64,000 bases of DNA from Weissella paramesenteroides ATCC 33313 (GTDB lineage Bacteria; Bacillota; Bacilli; Lactobacillales; Lactobacillaceae): contig NZ_GG697137.1 in NCBI RefSeq assembly GCF_000160575.1, positions 1 through 64,000 of the forward strand. Reading direction: 5' to 3'. Below, in pieces: positions 19,320 to 27,305 of the stretch. A program made the translations under genes and the position numbers. The notes beneath the pieces are model-generated. The model was not told the DNA's origin, made no database searches, and saw only the letters and a program-made list of their open reading frames with translations. Numbering within the stretch: position 1 is the stretch's first letter; every line of letters begins with the position of its first letter.

Positions 19320-19922
19320 ATGAGACAAGCAGAACGTAACGCAAGAACGAAACAAAATATCAAAAGGTCTTTTATCCAGTTAATTGAAACAAAGGGCTTT
19401 ACCAATATCACGGTATCTGACATCACACGTGATGCCCAGGTTAGTCGTGGTACATTTTACGTACATTATACGGATAAATATGAATTACTGTCGAAAATAG
19501 AAGACGAATTGATCATGAACATTACAAATGCTTTGAAAGATAATCTCAAAGAACCATTAAGTAATGATTCAACCCATGATAGGTCTGGGGCAACTTATCG
19601 TGTATTTAATCAAGCACTTGAATATGTAGATGGTGAACGTGAAACCATGCATGCATTATTTTCAGCAAATGGTGATCCCCAATTTTTTTCACAGATAAAA
19701 GACGTTGTTGATCATCTTTTTACTATGCAACTTGAAAAAAATGCTGGCCATTTTTCCGCTGCAATCCCCATCGATTACACTAAGGAAATTGCAATTAACA
19801 GCATTTTAAATATTGTTCGGCACTGGATCGACAAAGAAAATCCAGAATCACCTGAAGAACTAGCTGATATTTTAATGCGTAGCCGTTTTATGGCACCCCA
19901 TGATTTGATTTCATTTGATTAA
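19320..19922 (+). CDS. TetR/AcrR-family transcriptional regulator
   Basis: A 200-residue regulator with an N-terminal helix-turn-helix (about 10-55: KQNIKRSFIQLIETKGFTNITV, SDITRDAQVSRGTFYVHYTDK) and a helical C-terminal ligand/dimer domain. It is transcribed away from the yhgE-like exporter, with the shared palindrome at 19207-19233, so the exporter is its likely target. The inducer is unknown. GGAG lies 9 nt before the ATG. Confidence 0.9.
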   Translation: MRQAERNARTKQNIKRSFIQLIETKGFTNITVSDITRDAQVSRGTFYVHYTDKYELLSKIEDELIMNITNALKDNLKEPLSNDSTHDRSGATYRVFNQALEYVDGERETMHALFSANGDPQFFSQIKDVVDHLFTMQLEKNAGHFSAAIPIDYTKEIAINSILNIVRHWIDKENPESPEELADILMRSRFMAPHDLISFD

Positions 19923-20104
19923 TCATTCACTTGAACTGATTGATTATTAACTTAAATCGTCAGTGCAAATATATTAAACTTTTCTTGTCAAATCCCAAAA
20001 TTATTTTTGTAATTTTTTTGTAACTTTGAAATCGCATTGTCACGGTTTTTGCAACTGACAATACCTGAAAAAAGTAACGATTTAACATCTTTCATAATTA
20101 GCAT

Positions 20105-20126
20105 TTGTAAATAAAATATTTTACAA
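20105..20126. promoter_or_regulatory. Dyad upstream of the metalloprotease gene
   Basis: The sequence ttgtaaat-aaaata-ttttacaa forms an 8-6-8 inverted repeat (one mismatch) about 45 bp before the metalloprotease ATG. It could be an operator. No regulator gene for it lies next door, apart from tetR, whose own dyad differs. Confidence 0.35.
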
Positions 20127-20169
20127 TAAAACCCATTGAGTTCAAATGATATAAAAAGGCGGATTTTTC

Positions 20170-21657
20170 ATGCATTTATTTAGCAAAAAAATATTCATAT
20201 ACTCAGGGATTACATTAAGTTTGATATCTGGTGGTATCGTGCTTAATTCAGGACTGACATATTTAAACGCCGCCACGGTACAAGCAGACTCGAACACTAA
20301 CTCACAATTAGTGAATTTACTTGATCCAACAGGATTAGCCAGTACACACTTACTAGCTTCAAATTTCTATTTAAAAAACTATCAATCCAATCAATACCTA
20401 AGCAATGAATCAAATTCTCCTGCCATTACCAATCAACCTGGTGCAGATTCACAATCTTTATGGACAGGAAACTACATCACTTCAGGCCATTATCAATTGA
20501 CTAATAACAATAACCAACAGTTGTTGACTGGTAATGGTTATAGCAAAATTGGTTTCTCTGAAAAAACGGAAGATAAAAATGTTACAGATAATCAATGGGA
20601 ATTACAATCCGTTCCTGCTAGCGAGGTTAATGGTCAAAAAAATATCTACTTAATCAAAAATGCTGATACTGATCACTATCTAGCCCAAGATGGTAGTCAA
20701 ACTTCAGTTATCTCTTCTACTAATCATAATAAATCAGCTTATTGGGAACTAGATCCTCAAACAATAGACAATGTTGCCAGAGTATTTACAACTGATGGTT
20801 TTAAGTCATTAAGCCATGATGAACAGACTGGTCTATTCAACTATACGTCTGCGACTTCTTCTCGCTCAGCACAAATGCGTGGTGTATTGAAAGGGATTGC
20901 TACTGATGAATTCTTTAGTGAGTCTGCCAGCAATCAAGCGGCTGCACTGCGCAAAGTATTAAGTAATGGTGGTTCACCAGAAGTCAATCGTGACGTTAAT
21001 GCCGATGCAAGTGGTTATTCCACAACCTATAAATTATCTAAATCTAAAAAAACAACTTATGCTGAATATTCTACGGACGGCAGTGTAAAAGGTTACCGGA
21101 CAGCTGTAACGTTAAATAATTCACTCACAAGACAGCCACAACAAACAATCAATGTTTATACAACAAGTGCTGATGAAGCTGAACAAGTTGCGAAAGCTTA
21201 TGCCGTTATTCCATATGAATTTAGGCAATATATTACCAATATTTTCCAAACGAATAATAGTGCAAATACTTTTAATACCGGCAAAGATATGATGGCCATT
21301 CGCATGAACTTCTTACCTAAAAATGGTCAAATTGCGATGACTGGTGCCCATGAACTTGGCCATAGTTTATCATTTAATGATGCTAATTCAGATGATTATT
21401 CACACACGCAGGCATGGACAGATGCTGTTAAGGCCGACGCTGATGCTGTCTCTGATTATGGTTCTTCTAACAATGATGAAGGATTTGCAGAATTTACGCA
21501 GTTAGTCATTTCTAGTTTAGGTAACCCATACGATATTCAAGCTATCCAAACCATGTATCCACATCGTTGGGTAGCCTTTGAAACATACTTTAATTCATTA
21601 AATGGTGATGGCGCCTTAGAAAAGCTCTACTCTCCTGTGTCAACACCTTTTAACTAG
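20170..21657 (+). CDS. Secreted zinc metalloprotease, lethal-factor-like (ATLF) with ricin-like repeats
   Basis: A 495-residue protein with a Sec signal peptide (KK then a hydrophobic run, about 6-35; probable cleavage near TVQADS). Residues about 65-190 contain three beta-trefoil/ricin-like repeats (FYLKNYQSNQYLS, YQLTNNNNQQLLTG, IYLIKNADTDHYLAQ), suggesting glycan binding. The C-terminal half carries HELGH at 394-398 and, 43 residues after the first His, DYGSSNNDEGFAEF. In anthrax lethal factor the same layout is HEFGH, then SYG...E-FFAE with catalytic Tyr 7 residues before the ligand Glu; here Y430 and E437 are also 7 apart. No lipobox or LPxTG is present, so it is released. Substrate unknown. 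No secretion or immunity genes adjoin it. Confidence 0.8.
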   Translation: MHLFSKKIFIYSGITLSLISGGIVLNSGLTYLNAATVQADSNTNSQLVNLLDPTGLASTHLLASNFYLKNYQSNQYLSNESNSPAITNQPGADSQSLWTGNYITSGHYQLTNNNNQQLLTGNGYSKIGFSEKTEDKNVTDNQWELQSVPASEVNGQKNIYLIKNADTDHYLAQDGSQTSVISSTNHNKSAYWELDPQTIDNVARVFTTDGFKSLSHDEQTGLFNYTSATSSRSAQMRGVLKGIATDEFFSESASNQAAALRKVLSNGGSPEVNRDVNADASGYSTTYKLSKSKKTTYAEYSTDGSVKGYRTAVTLNNSLTRQPQQTINVYTTSADEAEQVAKAYAVIPYEFRQYITNIFQTNNSANTFNTGKDMMAIRMNFLPKNGQIAMTGAHELGHSLSFNDANSDDYSHTQAWTDAVKADADAVSDYGSSNNDEGFAEFTQLVISSLGNPYDIQAIQTMYPHRWVAFETYFNSLNGDGALEKLYSPVSTPFN

Positions 21658-21720
21658 GGAGTGTTACAGTATGGCTTCAGACTTTTGGAGCGCGTTTATG
21701 CTATCAAACTGACATGCTCT
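21658..21720 (+). repeat. Structured intergenic repeat, copy D (3' half)
   Basis: Begins directly after the TAG of the metalloprotease gene. gttacagtatggcttcagac and ttttggagcgcgtttatgct match the 3' half of the repeat at 25404, and similarity continues through the adjoining terminator. The 5' arm is missing. Confidence 0.7.
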
Positions 21721-21738
21721 TAATTAAGATATTTTTAG

Positions 21739-21780
21739 CAAAAAGAAGTTGGAACATTTTATTTTGTCCCAACTTCTTTC
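21739..21780 (+). terminator. Rho-independent terminator after the metalloprotease gene
   Basis: The stem aaagaagttgg(a)ac / gtcccaacttcttt matches in sequence the terminators at 25584 and 55872. It can serve both the metalloprotease and the minus-strand tatD gene. Confidence 0.85.
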
Positions 21781-21827
21781 AGTTTATAACAGCTAGTTAT
21801 TCCCCAGCATCTAGACAATCATAGCAA

Positions 21828-22538
21828 CTAACTAAACAAATGTTGCCAATTTTTTTCGATTTGCGCTTCTAGCTGTGTCACTGACATTGTTCGCAAATCG
21901 GCCACTTTCTGATAAACCTGTTTTAGCAATCCTGCATATTCATTAATATGAACATCTCTTTTTAAAACCCACTGAAAACTCTCCAACCCATCTGATTCAA
22001 TAAACAACTGCGATAATGGCACTTTCTGCGCAAAGGTTTGTACGAATTCATCAGTTAGGACATCTGGTCCAATTGAAAAATAACTGTTCGGACGCGCAAT
22101 GTATGCTGCTTGTAACTTCGCGGATGAATACCAGTGTACTAATACTGTCAAATCAGGCAATTCATTGATATCATTTAAAATTTCTGATTCACAACCTTTT
22201 GTATGTAAAATAACTGGGCGGTGTAGGTCATGCGCAAGATGCAATTGCTGCAAAAAAAATGGGCGTTGCACTGATAATGGGACATCCGTCCACACAGTGT
22301 CCAATCCAATCTCACCAATAATTGCTACTTGTGACAATAACTGCTCATCCATCGGCTGTCGTTGTGTTTCCCATGGATGAACGCCATAACTTAATATCTG
22401 CTGACTACCAGCATACTGTTCATTAAAATGAAATTCTGCACGCGTTGTTGCATTTAAAATAGTGGCAATGTGTGCCCGTTGCTGTTCTTCAATAAAAGTA
22501 ACATCACCATCACTATGACTATGCATATCAATTAACAT
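21828..22538 (-). CDS. TatD-family metal-dependent hydrolase
   Basis: A 236-residue TIM-barrel hydrolase of the TatD group (nuclease/deacylase-type). The metal ligands are visible in order: IDMHSHSDG (HxH), IIGEIGLD (Glu), VILHTKG (His), VHWYSS (His) and IESDGLE (Asp). The start is the ATG at 22538 after GAGGGG; an in-frame extension upstream runs through the neighbour's terminator. It is slightly shorter than YabD/TatD and more divergent at the N-terminus, so the substrate is uncertain. Confidence 0.8.
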   Translation of the reverse strand: MLIDMHSHSDGDVTFIEEQQRAHIATILNATTRAEFHFNEQYAGSQQILSYGVHPWETQRQPMDEQLLSQVAIIGEIGLDTVWTDVPLSVQRPFFLQQLHLAHDLHRPVILHTKGCESEILNDINELPDLTVLVHWYSSAKLQAAYIARPNSYFSIGPDVLTDEFVQTFAQKVPLSQLFIESDGLESFQWVLKRDVHINEYAGLLKQVYQKVADLRTMSVTQLEAQIEKNWQHLFS

Positions 22539-22556
22539 ATATTCCCCTCTATAAAA

Positions 22557-22586
22557 AAAGCGGTCAGGCAAATTTGCCGACCGCTA
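22557..22586 (-). terminator. Rho-independent terminator after the CBS gene
   Basis: The near-perfect stem agcggtcaggcaaa / tttgccgaccgct is followed on the minus strand by seven T. It sits immediately upstream of the tatD ribosome site, so tatD must have little or no leader, or partial readthrough. Confidence 0.85.
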
Positions 22587-22599
22587 TATTCGTAACTCA

Positions 22600-23244
22600 T
22601 CACATATATGATGATTGTGATAGATCCTCTAATGACTCCAAGTGGTAGCCTTTTCTAGATAAAATTTTGATGATTTTTGATAACGATCCTTCACTAACCG
22701 TATCTGGTAGTGTAAACAAAAGTCGGGTTGTCCGTGGATTTCTATCTGGATCCAAAGTCATTGCTGATGAAATCGTTGTATATCGTGAAATGATATGGGC
22801 TGCCTTTTCCAGGCTACCACGCTCACCATCTGATACTAACGTTAAACTATACCGACCCTGATTCGTTGCCCAAGAATCCGCTAGTAATCTCATCATACGA
22901 CTATGTGTCAGAATGCCCATAAAATGGTTATCTTTATCCAATACTGAAACGAATGGCAAATCTTTCAGCGTAAAAAATGCTTCATAAAAGGTTGCTTCCA
23001 CACGTACAAATTTTGTCATATTCCGCATATAACTAGTGACCGGTACATCCAAAGTACCACCTTCAATAATGTGGTGGTATATATGTAGCTTATAAATAGC
23101 CCCGCGAAACAATTGTCCACTTTCATCCAAAATAGGAATAGCCCGAAATCCGGAATGATCAAAGATATCTAATGCATCTTGAAGTGTTGCATTTTCACTG
23201 AGTGTTGTTAACACATCTCGAGATTTTACCAATGTCGCTAGCAT
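22600..23244 (-). CDS. cbpA: CBS-pair and ACT-like domain protein (CbpA-like)
   Basis: A 214-residue cytoplasmic protein with two CBS motifs (about 1-60, ATLQDALDIFDHSGFRAIPI; about 70-125, FVSVLDKDNHFMGILTHSRM) and a C-terminal ACT-like domain (about 140-205, LEKAAHIISRYTTISS). This layout matches the c-di-AMP-binding protein called CbpA in Listeria and lactic acid bacteria. The ligand is inferred, not seen. GGAG lies before the ATG. It is monocistronic, bounded by a terminator on its 3' side. Confidence 0.7.
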   Translation of the reverse strand: MLATLVKSRDVLTTLSENATLQDALDIFDHSGFRAIPILDESGQLFRGAIYKLHIYHHIIEGGTLDVPVTSYMRNMTKFVRVEATFYEAFFTLKDLPFVSVLDKDNHFMGILTHSRMMRLLADSWATNQGRYSLTLVSDGERGSLEKAAHIISRYTTISSAMTLDPDRNPRTTRLLFTLPDTVSEGSLSKIIKILSRKGYHLESLEDLSQSSYM

Positions 23245-23407
23245 TTAGACAACTCCTATCCTTAGTTTCTAATCTAATTATAATACCACGAAACCTTTAC
23301 TACTGCACTGTTTTCTGGTAATCGTAACCTAAAATTCACATTAAATGAGAAAATTAGGGTCTTTATTATTATTACACTCATGATTTAAAGTAGTCTATAA
23401 TTCATAT

Positions 23408-23454
23408 AAAAAAATCGGCAATTACCAATTAGAATTGGAGAATTACCGATTTTC
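23408..23454 (-). terminator. Rho-independent terminator after the P-type ATPase
   Basis: A long stem aaatcggcaattaccaatt / aattggagaattaccgattt is followed by TTTTTTT on the minus strand. Confidence 0.85.
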
Positions 23455-23480
23455 AAACATTCTCTGTTTTTAAAATGTAC

Positions 23481-25265
23481 TTAACGTGCCTTCAATGCCC
23501 ATAAGATAGACACTGTATCCACAACTTCTTGCAGTAATGCGCCAAACAGTGGTGGCAAGAAACCAAAACTAGCAATTAACATGAGTACTGTACAAATAAC
23601 AATACCAATTAATACTGCCTGTCGGGCAACTTTCATTGTATCAGCAGCAACTTCTACTGACTTTGCAACCCGTGAGAGATCATCCTTTAAAATAACAACT
23701 GTGGCCGTCTCACTCGCTGCTGTTGCACCATGAGCTCCCATCGCAATCCCAACATCTGCTGTCGCTAATGCTGGTGCATCATTAACACCGTCACCAACCA
23801 TAACAATAGGTTTTTCATTTTCTGGTGTATCATGGATAAATTTAATTTTTTCGTCAGGTAATAATTCTGCATGCACATCTTTAATACCTGCTTGAGATGC
23901 TATTTTCTGTGCTGTCTCTTTTTTATCACCAGTTAACATCAGAATATGTGCTTGCCGCTTTAACAAAGCCTGCATGGTTTTGGCTGCTTCTGGACGAATT
24001 TGATCATTAAAAGTGATGTGCCCAAAATAATGGTCGTCAACACTAACGTAGATAGCCGTTTGCCCCTGCACTTTTGTTGGCACATCTTCGGCCACAAAGC
24101 TTCGTTTACCAACTTTTACAGTATGTCCTTGATGCTTAGCGATTAACCCGTTCCCTGTCACTTCCTGTACATCATCCAACATTTCAAGTGTCAGTCCTTG
24201 TGAACGTACATAATTAACTAGTGACCTGGCTAAAATGTGACTAGAATTCTGTTCCAAACTCGCTGCCAAACGAAGTAATTCATCTTTATCATTACCCTCT
24301 GCCACTAAAACTTGGTTGACTTGCAAAACGCCTTGCGTAATCGTCCCTGTTTTATCAAAGGCAAAGGTCTTCGCCTGCGCCAATTTTTCTAGAACATCCC
24401 CGGTCTTAACAACAATTCCATTACGGGATGAACGACTCATACCTGATACCATCGTAACTGGTGCTGCTAAAATCAATGGACATGGCGAAGCAACGACCAA
24501 CACTTCAGCAAAGCGGATTGGATCTTTTGCCACATACCAAGCGATTCCCGCAATCACATAAGCAATCAGAGTAAAGGGGACTGCATAACGATCAGCAAGA
24601 CGAACAAAATGGGCTGGTTGCGCTTCTGATTCTCGTACCAACGCAATTAAACGTTGATACTGACTATCGTTACTCGTTTTATCAGCATGCATTGTAATGG
24701 CGTCATCCCCGTTAATCGATCCTGATAATATTTCATCACCCACATCTTTTTGAACTGGGACAGATTCTCCCGTCAATGAGGATTCATCAAACATTGTACT
24801 ACCACGTAAAATATGACCATCAACCGGTACTTGCTCTTTAGGTTTTACTAATAACTTATCGCCAACATTCACATCTTCAACCCCTATCTCGACTGGATGA
24901 CCATTCTCGATTCGATGAGCATATTGTGGTGAGTTTTCCAATAGAGCCTTTAGCTCTGAATTTGCCTTTTTGGCAGCGTAATCTTCAAGAGTATCACCAC
25001 CAACTAACATCAATAAAATAATCATTGCTGCCCAATACTCACCAACAGCTAGGGTAGCAATAATTGCTGTAATCGCCAGTAAATCAACGCCGTATTTCCC
25101 AGACATTAATGTTTTAACCATCTCGATAAACATTGAAATGGCAAGCACTAACCCGGTTAATGAAATCAATAATTGGGCCCACTGCGGTTGTTGCAAACCA
25201 AACTGAAAAAGTACCGCAATAGCTGCAATCACAAATATACTAATCAGTTTCCCAAGATGTCTCAT
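23481..25265 (-). CDS. Heavy-metal-translocating P1B-type ATPase
   Basis: A 594-residue metal pump. The start is the ATG at 25265, 7 nt after GGAGG. There is no N-terminal HMA metal-binding domain. TM segments lie at about 5-25, 30-50, 60-95, 230-290 and 545-590. Catalytic motifs are intact: SSLTGESVPV (actuator), FDKTGTIT (phosphorylated Asp), MVGDGVNDAPALA. The membrane metal motif is SPCPL rather than CPC, as in P1B-4 cobalt/zinc/iron pumps, and the nucleotide-site HP dipeptide reads HI (SSHILAR). Cargo is probably a divalent transition metal; cadmium/zinc specificity cannot be claimed. No metal-sensing regulator adjoins it. Confidence 0.88.
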   Translation of the reverse strand: MRHLGKLISIFVIAAIAVLFQFGLQQPQWAQLLISLTGLVLAISMFIEMVKTLMSGKYGVDLLAITAIIATLAVGEYWAAMIILLMLVGGDTLEDYAAKKANSELKALLENSPQYAHRIENGHPVEIGVEDVNVGDKLLVKPKEQVPVDGHILRGSTMFDESSLTGESVPVQKDVGDEILSGSINGDDAITMHADKTSNDSQYQRLIALVRESEAQPAHFVRLADRYAVPFTLIAYVIAGIAWYVAKDPIRFAEVLVVASPCPLILAAPVTMVSGMSRSSRNGIVVKTGDVLEKLAQAKTFAFDKTGTITQGVLQVNQVLVAEGNDKDELLRLAASLEQNSSHILARSLVNYVRSQGLTLEMLDDVQEVTGNGLIAKHQGHTVKVGKRSFVAEDVPTKVQGQTAIYVSVDDHYFGHITFNDQIRPEAAKTMQALLKRQAHILMLTGDKKETAQKIASQAGIKDVHAELLPDEKIKFIHDTPENEKPIVMVGDGVNDAPALATADVGIAMGAHGATAASETATVVILKDDLSRVAKSVEVAADTMKVARQAVLIGIVICTVLMLIASFGFLPPLFGALLQEVVDTVSILWALKAR

Positions 25266-25403
25266 CACATGGCCTCCCTCTTGCACATATGTCTCGCAAT
25301 ATAATCATTGCCTAATATTATTATATATCAAGCATGCAAATATTGTGAATATTTGCACTTTATTTTTATATCATTAAATATAAAATTGTTTATTAATTGT
25401 AAG

Positions 25404-25560
25404 TGAGAAGAGAGCGAGACAAAAGTTGTTTTGAAGACGGTGTGACACGTGATTTGCGCAATTTTTGGCCGTAGCAAAGTGAAGGACAAGGATTGCGTAA
25501 ATTGCGTTACATTGCGGCTTCAAACTTTTGGAACGCGTTTATGCTATAAAACTTTCATGC
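25404..25560 (+). repeat. Structured intergenic repeat, copy B (complete)
   Basis: The best copy of the family. The 30-nt arms at 25433-25462 and 25492-25521 pair at about 25 positions around a 29-nt loop with ggccgtagcaaagtgaagga. Upstream is a conserved lead-in gagcgagacaaaag; downstream is the tail cttttggaacgcgtttatgc. The loop and tail match copy A, but several arm positions differ in both strands together. No ORF. Confidence 0.8.
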
Positions 25561-25583
25561 TGATAATTAATACATTTTTATCA

Positions 25584-25624
25584 AAGGCAGTTGGAACAAA
25601 TTCTTTTGTCCCAACTGCCTTTCA
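25584..25624. terminator. Bidirectional terminator downstream of fetB
   Basis: The stem aaaggcagttgg(a)ac / gtcccaactgccttt has the same core as the hairpins at 21739 and 55872. It follows the repeat on the plus strand and terminates fetB on the minus strand. Confidence 0.85.
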
Positions 25625-25639
25625 CTTAGAAATATTCTT

Positions 25640-26401
25640 TTATAATAATTGTAAATCTTTGTTATAGTATTGTGGATACATTAGGTAACAAGCAATAACA
25701 CTACCAATACTTGTTGAAGCTAAAAGCATAAACGTTACCATAATTTGGTACATAATTGCTTTTGTCGGGTCGACACCAGCAAAAATCAATCCTGACATCA
25801 TCCCTGGCAGGCTAACAAGCCCAACCGTTTTTGCCGAATCAATTGTTGGTGATAAACTCGTTCTGATTGCACGACGCACAATTTCAATCGATGCCTGTTT
25901 GGCAGTTGCACCCAATGCCAATTTCTCTAAAACTGCCTGCCGCTGATCATTAAAATTTTCATACATACTTCTGTAGGCTAATCCGATAGCTATCATCACG
26001 TTACTTGCAATCATTCCTGAAATAGGCACCATTTGGCTTGGAATGAATTTAATAACCCCAGTTAGAATAAGTAACGCCAAAGTCACACCCGTTGAAATAC
26101 TGATGGCAAATAAGCTGATCCAAAAACCATATGGCATGTTATGCGCACGTTTGCGAGCATTAGCAGCCGCATTGAATATAATGATTAAAATCATCAATAA
26201 GGTTAGCCAATATTGATTAATTTTAATCACGTAAGTTAAGACATAGCCCACAACGACTAGTTGCACAACGGCTCGGAATACGCCAATCAACATGTCCTTT
26301 TCAAGGCCAATTTTTTCACGTAAGTTAATAAGTAACGCAATAATCACTAAAATGACCGCAAACATTAGTGCCGTTGGGCTCACTAGTAAATCACTATTCA
26401 T
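25640..26401 (-). CDS. fetB: FetB-type ABC transporter permease (iron efflux)
   Basis: A 253-residue integral membrane protein with about seven TM helices and the UPF0014 signature (IVRRAIRTSLSPTIDSAKTVGLVSLPGMMSG). In E. coli FetAB exports iron and protects against peroxide. The start is the ATG at 26401, inside the last codons of fetA (8-nt overlap), with GGCGGAGAG upstream; a longer in-frame start lies deep in fetA and is rejected. Confidence 0.88.
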   Translation of the reverse strand: MNSDLLVSPTALMFAVILVIIALLINLREKIGLEKDMLIGVFRAVVQLVVVGYVLTYVIKINQYWLTLLMILIIIFNAAANARKRAHNMPYGFWISLFAISISTGVTLALLILTGVIKFIPSQMVPISGMIASNVMIAIGLAYRSMYENFNDQRQAVLEKLALGATAKQASIEIVRRAIRTSLSPTIDSAKTVGLVSLPGMMSGLIFAGVDPTKAIMYQIMVTFMLLASTSIGSVIACYLMYPQYYNKDLQLL

Positions 26402-27041
26402 GACTCTCCGCCATCCTTCCTGCCACAATTCGAATAAGATGATCTGCTTCTGAAATTTCACGCTCATCATGCGTAACAGATAACACCGTCATTCCTTCAT
26501 TCTGATACCCAACAAGTAAATGATTCACAATATCTTTTGTTTGTGTGTCTAATCCCGTTGTTATTTCATCAAGTAATAAAACCTTTGGTGGAAATAACAA
26601 ATTACGAATGAGTGCCACCCGTTGTTTTTGACCACCTGATAAAGTTTTGATTTCTTTCTCTAAAAATTCTTTGGGCAAATCAACATTATCCAAAGCTGTT
26701 ATCGCCCGTTGCTCATCAAACGCAATATTTCTGATAATAAATGGAAATACCAGGTTATCCTTCACTGTTTGACCAAATAAACTAGGTTGCTGAAAACAAT
26801 ATGATATTTGCTTTCGGTAATCAACTTTATTAAATGTGGCTTGATTCTGACCATTAAAATAGATGTTTCCTGTAGTTGGCGTTAATAAACTAGCAATTAA
26901 TTTTAGTAATAAGCTTTTACCAGATCCTGAAGGTCCTTCAATTGTCAGCCAATTGCCTGCTTGTACTTGTAATGTAATGTCTTTTAATAATTCCTTACCG
27001 TCTACCTCAAACCCGACTTTTTGCAAATCTAAAATAGCCAT
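26394..27041 (-). CDS. fetA: FetA-type ABC transporter ATPase
   Basis: A 215-residue nucleotide-binding subunit with Walker A GPSGSGKSLLL (about 36-46), Q-loop YCFQQPSLFGQ, signature LSGGQKQRVALI, Walker B VLLLDEIT and H-loop SVTHDERE. It pairs with the overlapping fetB permease. GGGAGG precedes the ATG. Expected function is ATP-driven iron (or related) export; no iron-box or regulator was recognised. Confidence 0.88.
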   Translation of the reverse strand: MAILDLQKVGFEVDGKELLKDITLQVQAGNWLTIEGPSGSGKSLLLKLIASLLTPTTGNIYFNGQNQATFNKVDYRKQISYCFQQPSLFGQTVKDNLVFPFIIRNIAFDEQRAITALDNVDLPKEFLEKEIKTLSGGQKQRVALIRNLLFPPKVLLLDEITTGLDTQTKDIVNHLLVGYQNEGMTVLSVTHDEREISEADHLIRIVAGRMAESHE

Positions 27042-27189
27042 CGATTCCCTCCCAACATCCTCATAAACTCATCTTATTATACATCAGACCTACAATGAAT
27101 AACATATAAAGTAAGAACAATAAAAAAGCAGACTGATTTTTAAATAAATCATCCACTTTTACTATATAATCGTTTATTTACCCAATGAG

Positions 27190-27252
27190 TTATGCCGCAT
27201 AGCTACTTTATCTGAAATACAGGATAAATGGGTGTAAGATAGTTTTGCGGCT
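27190..27252 (+). other. Possible structured leader before the AEC permease
   Basis: An outer pair gccgca (27194-27199) / tgcggc (27246-27251) closes an inner hairpin tttatc...gataaa. It lies about 55-115 nt before the AEC start. No known riboswitch core is recognised. Chance folding is possible. Confidence 0.3.
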
Positions 27253-27305
27253 ATTAATTATCAAAAATTTCAATATAAAACTAATTATTAAGGAGCTCAA
27301 TCTAT

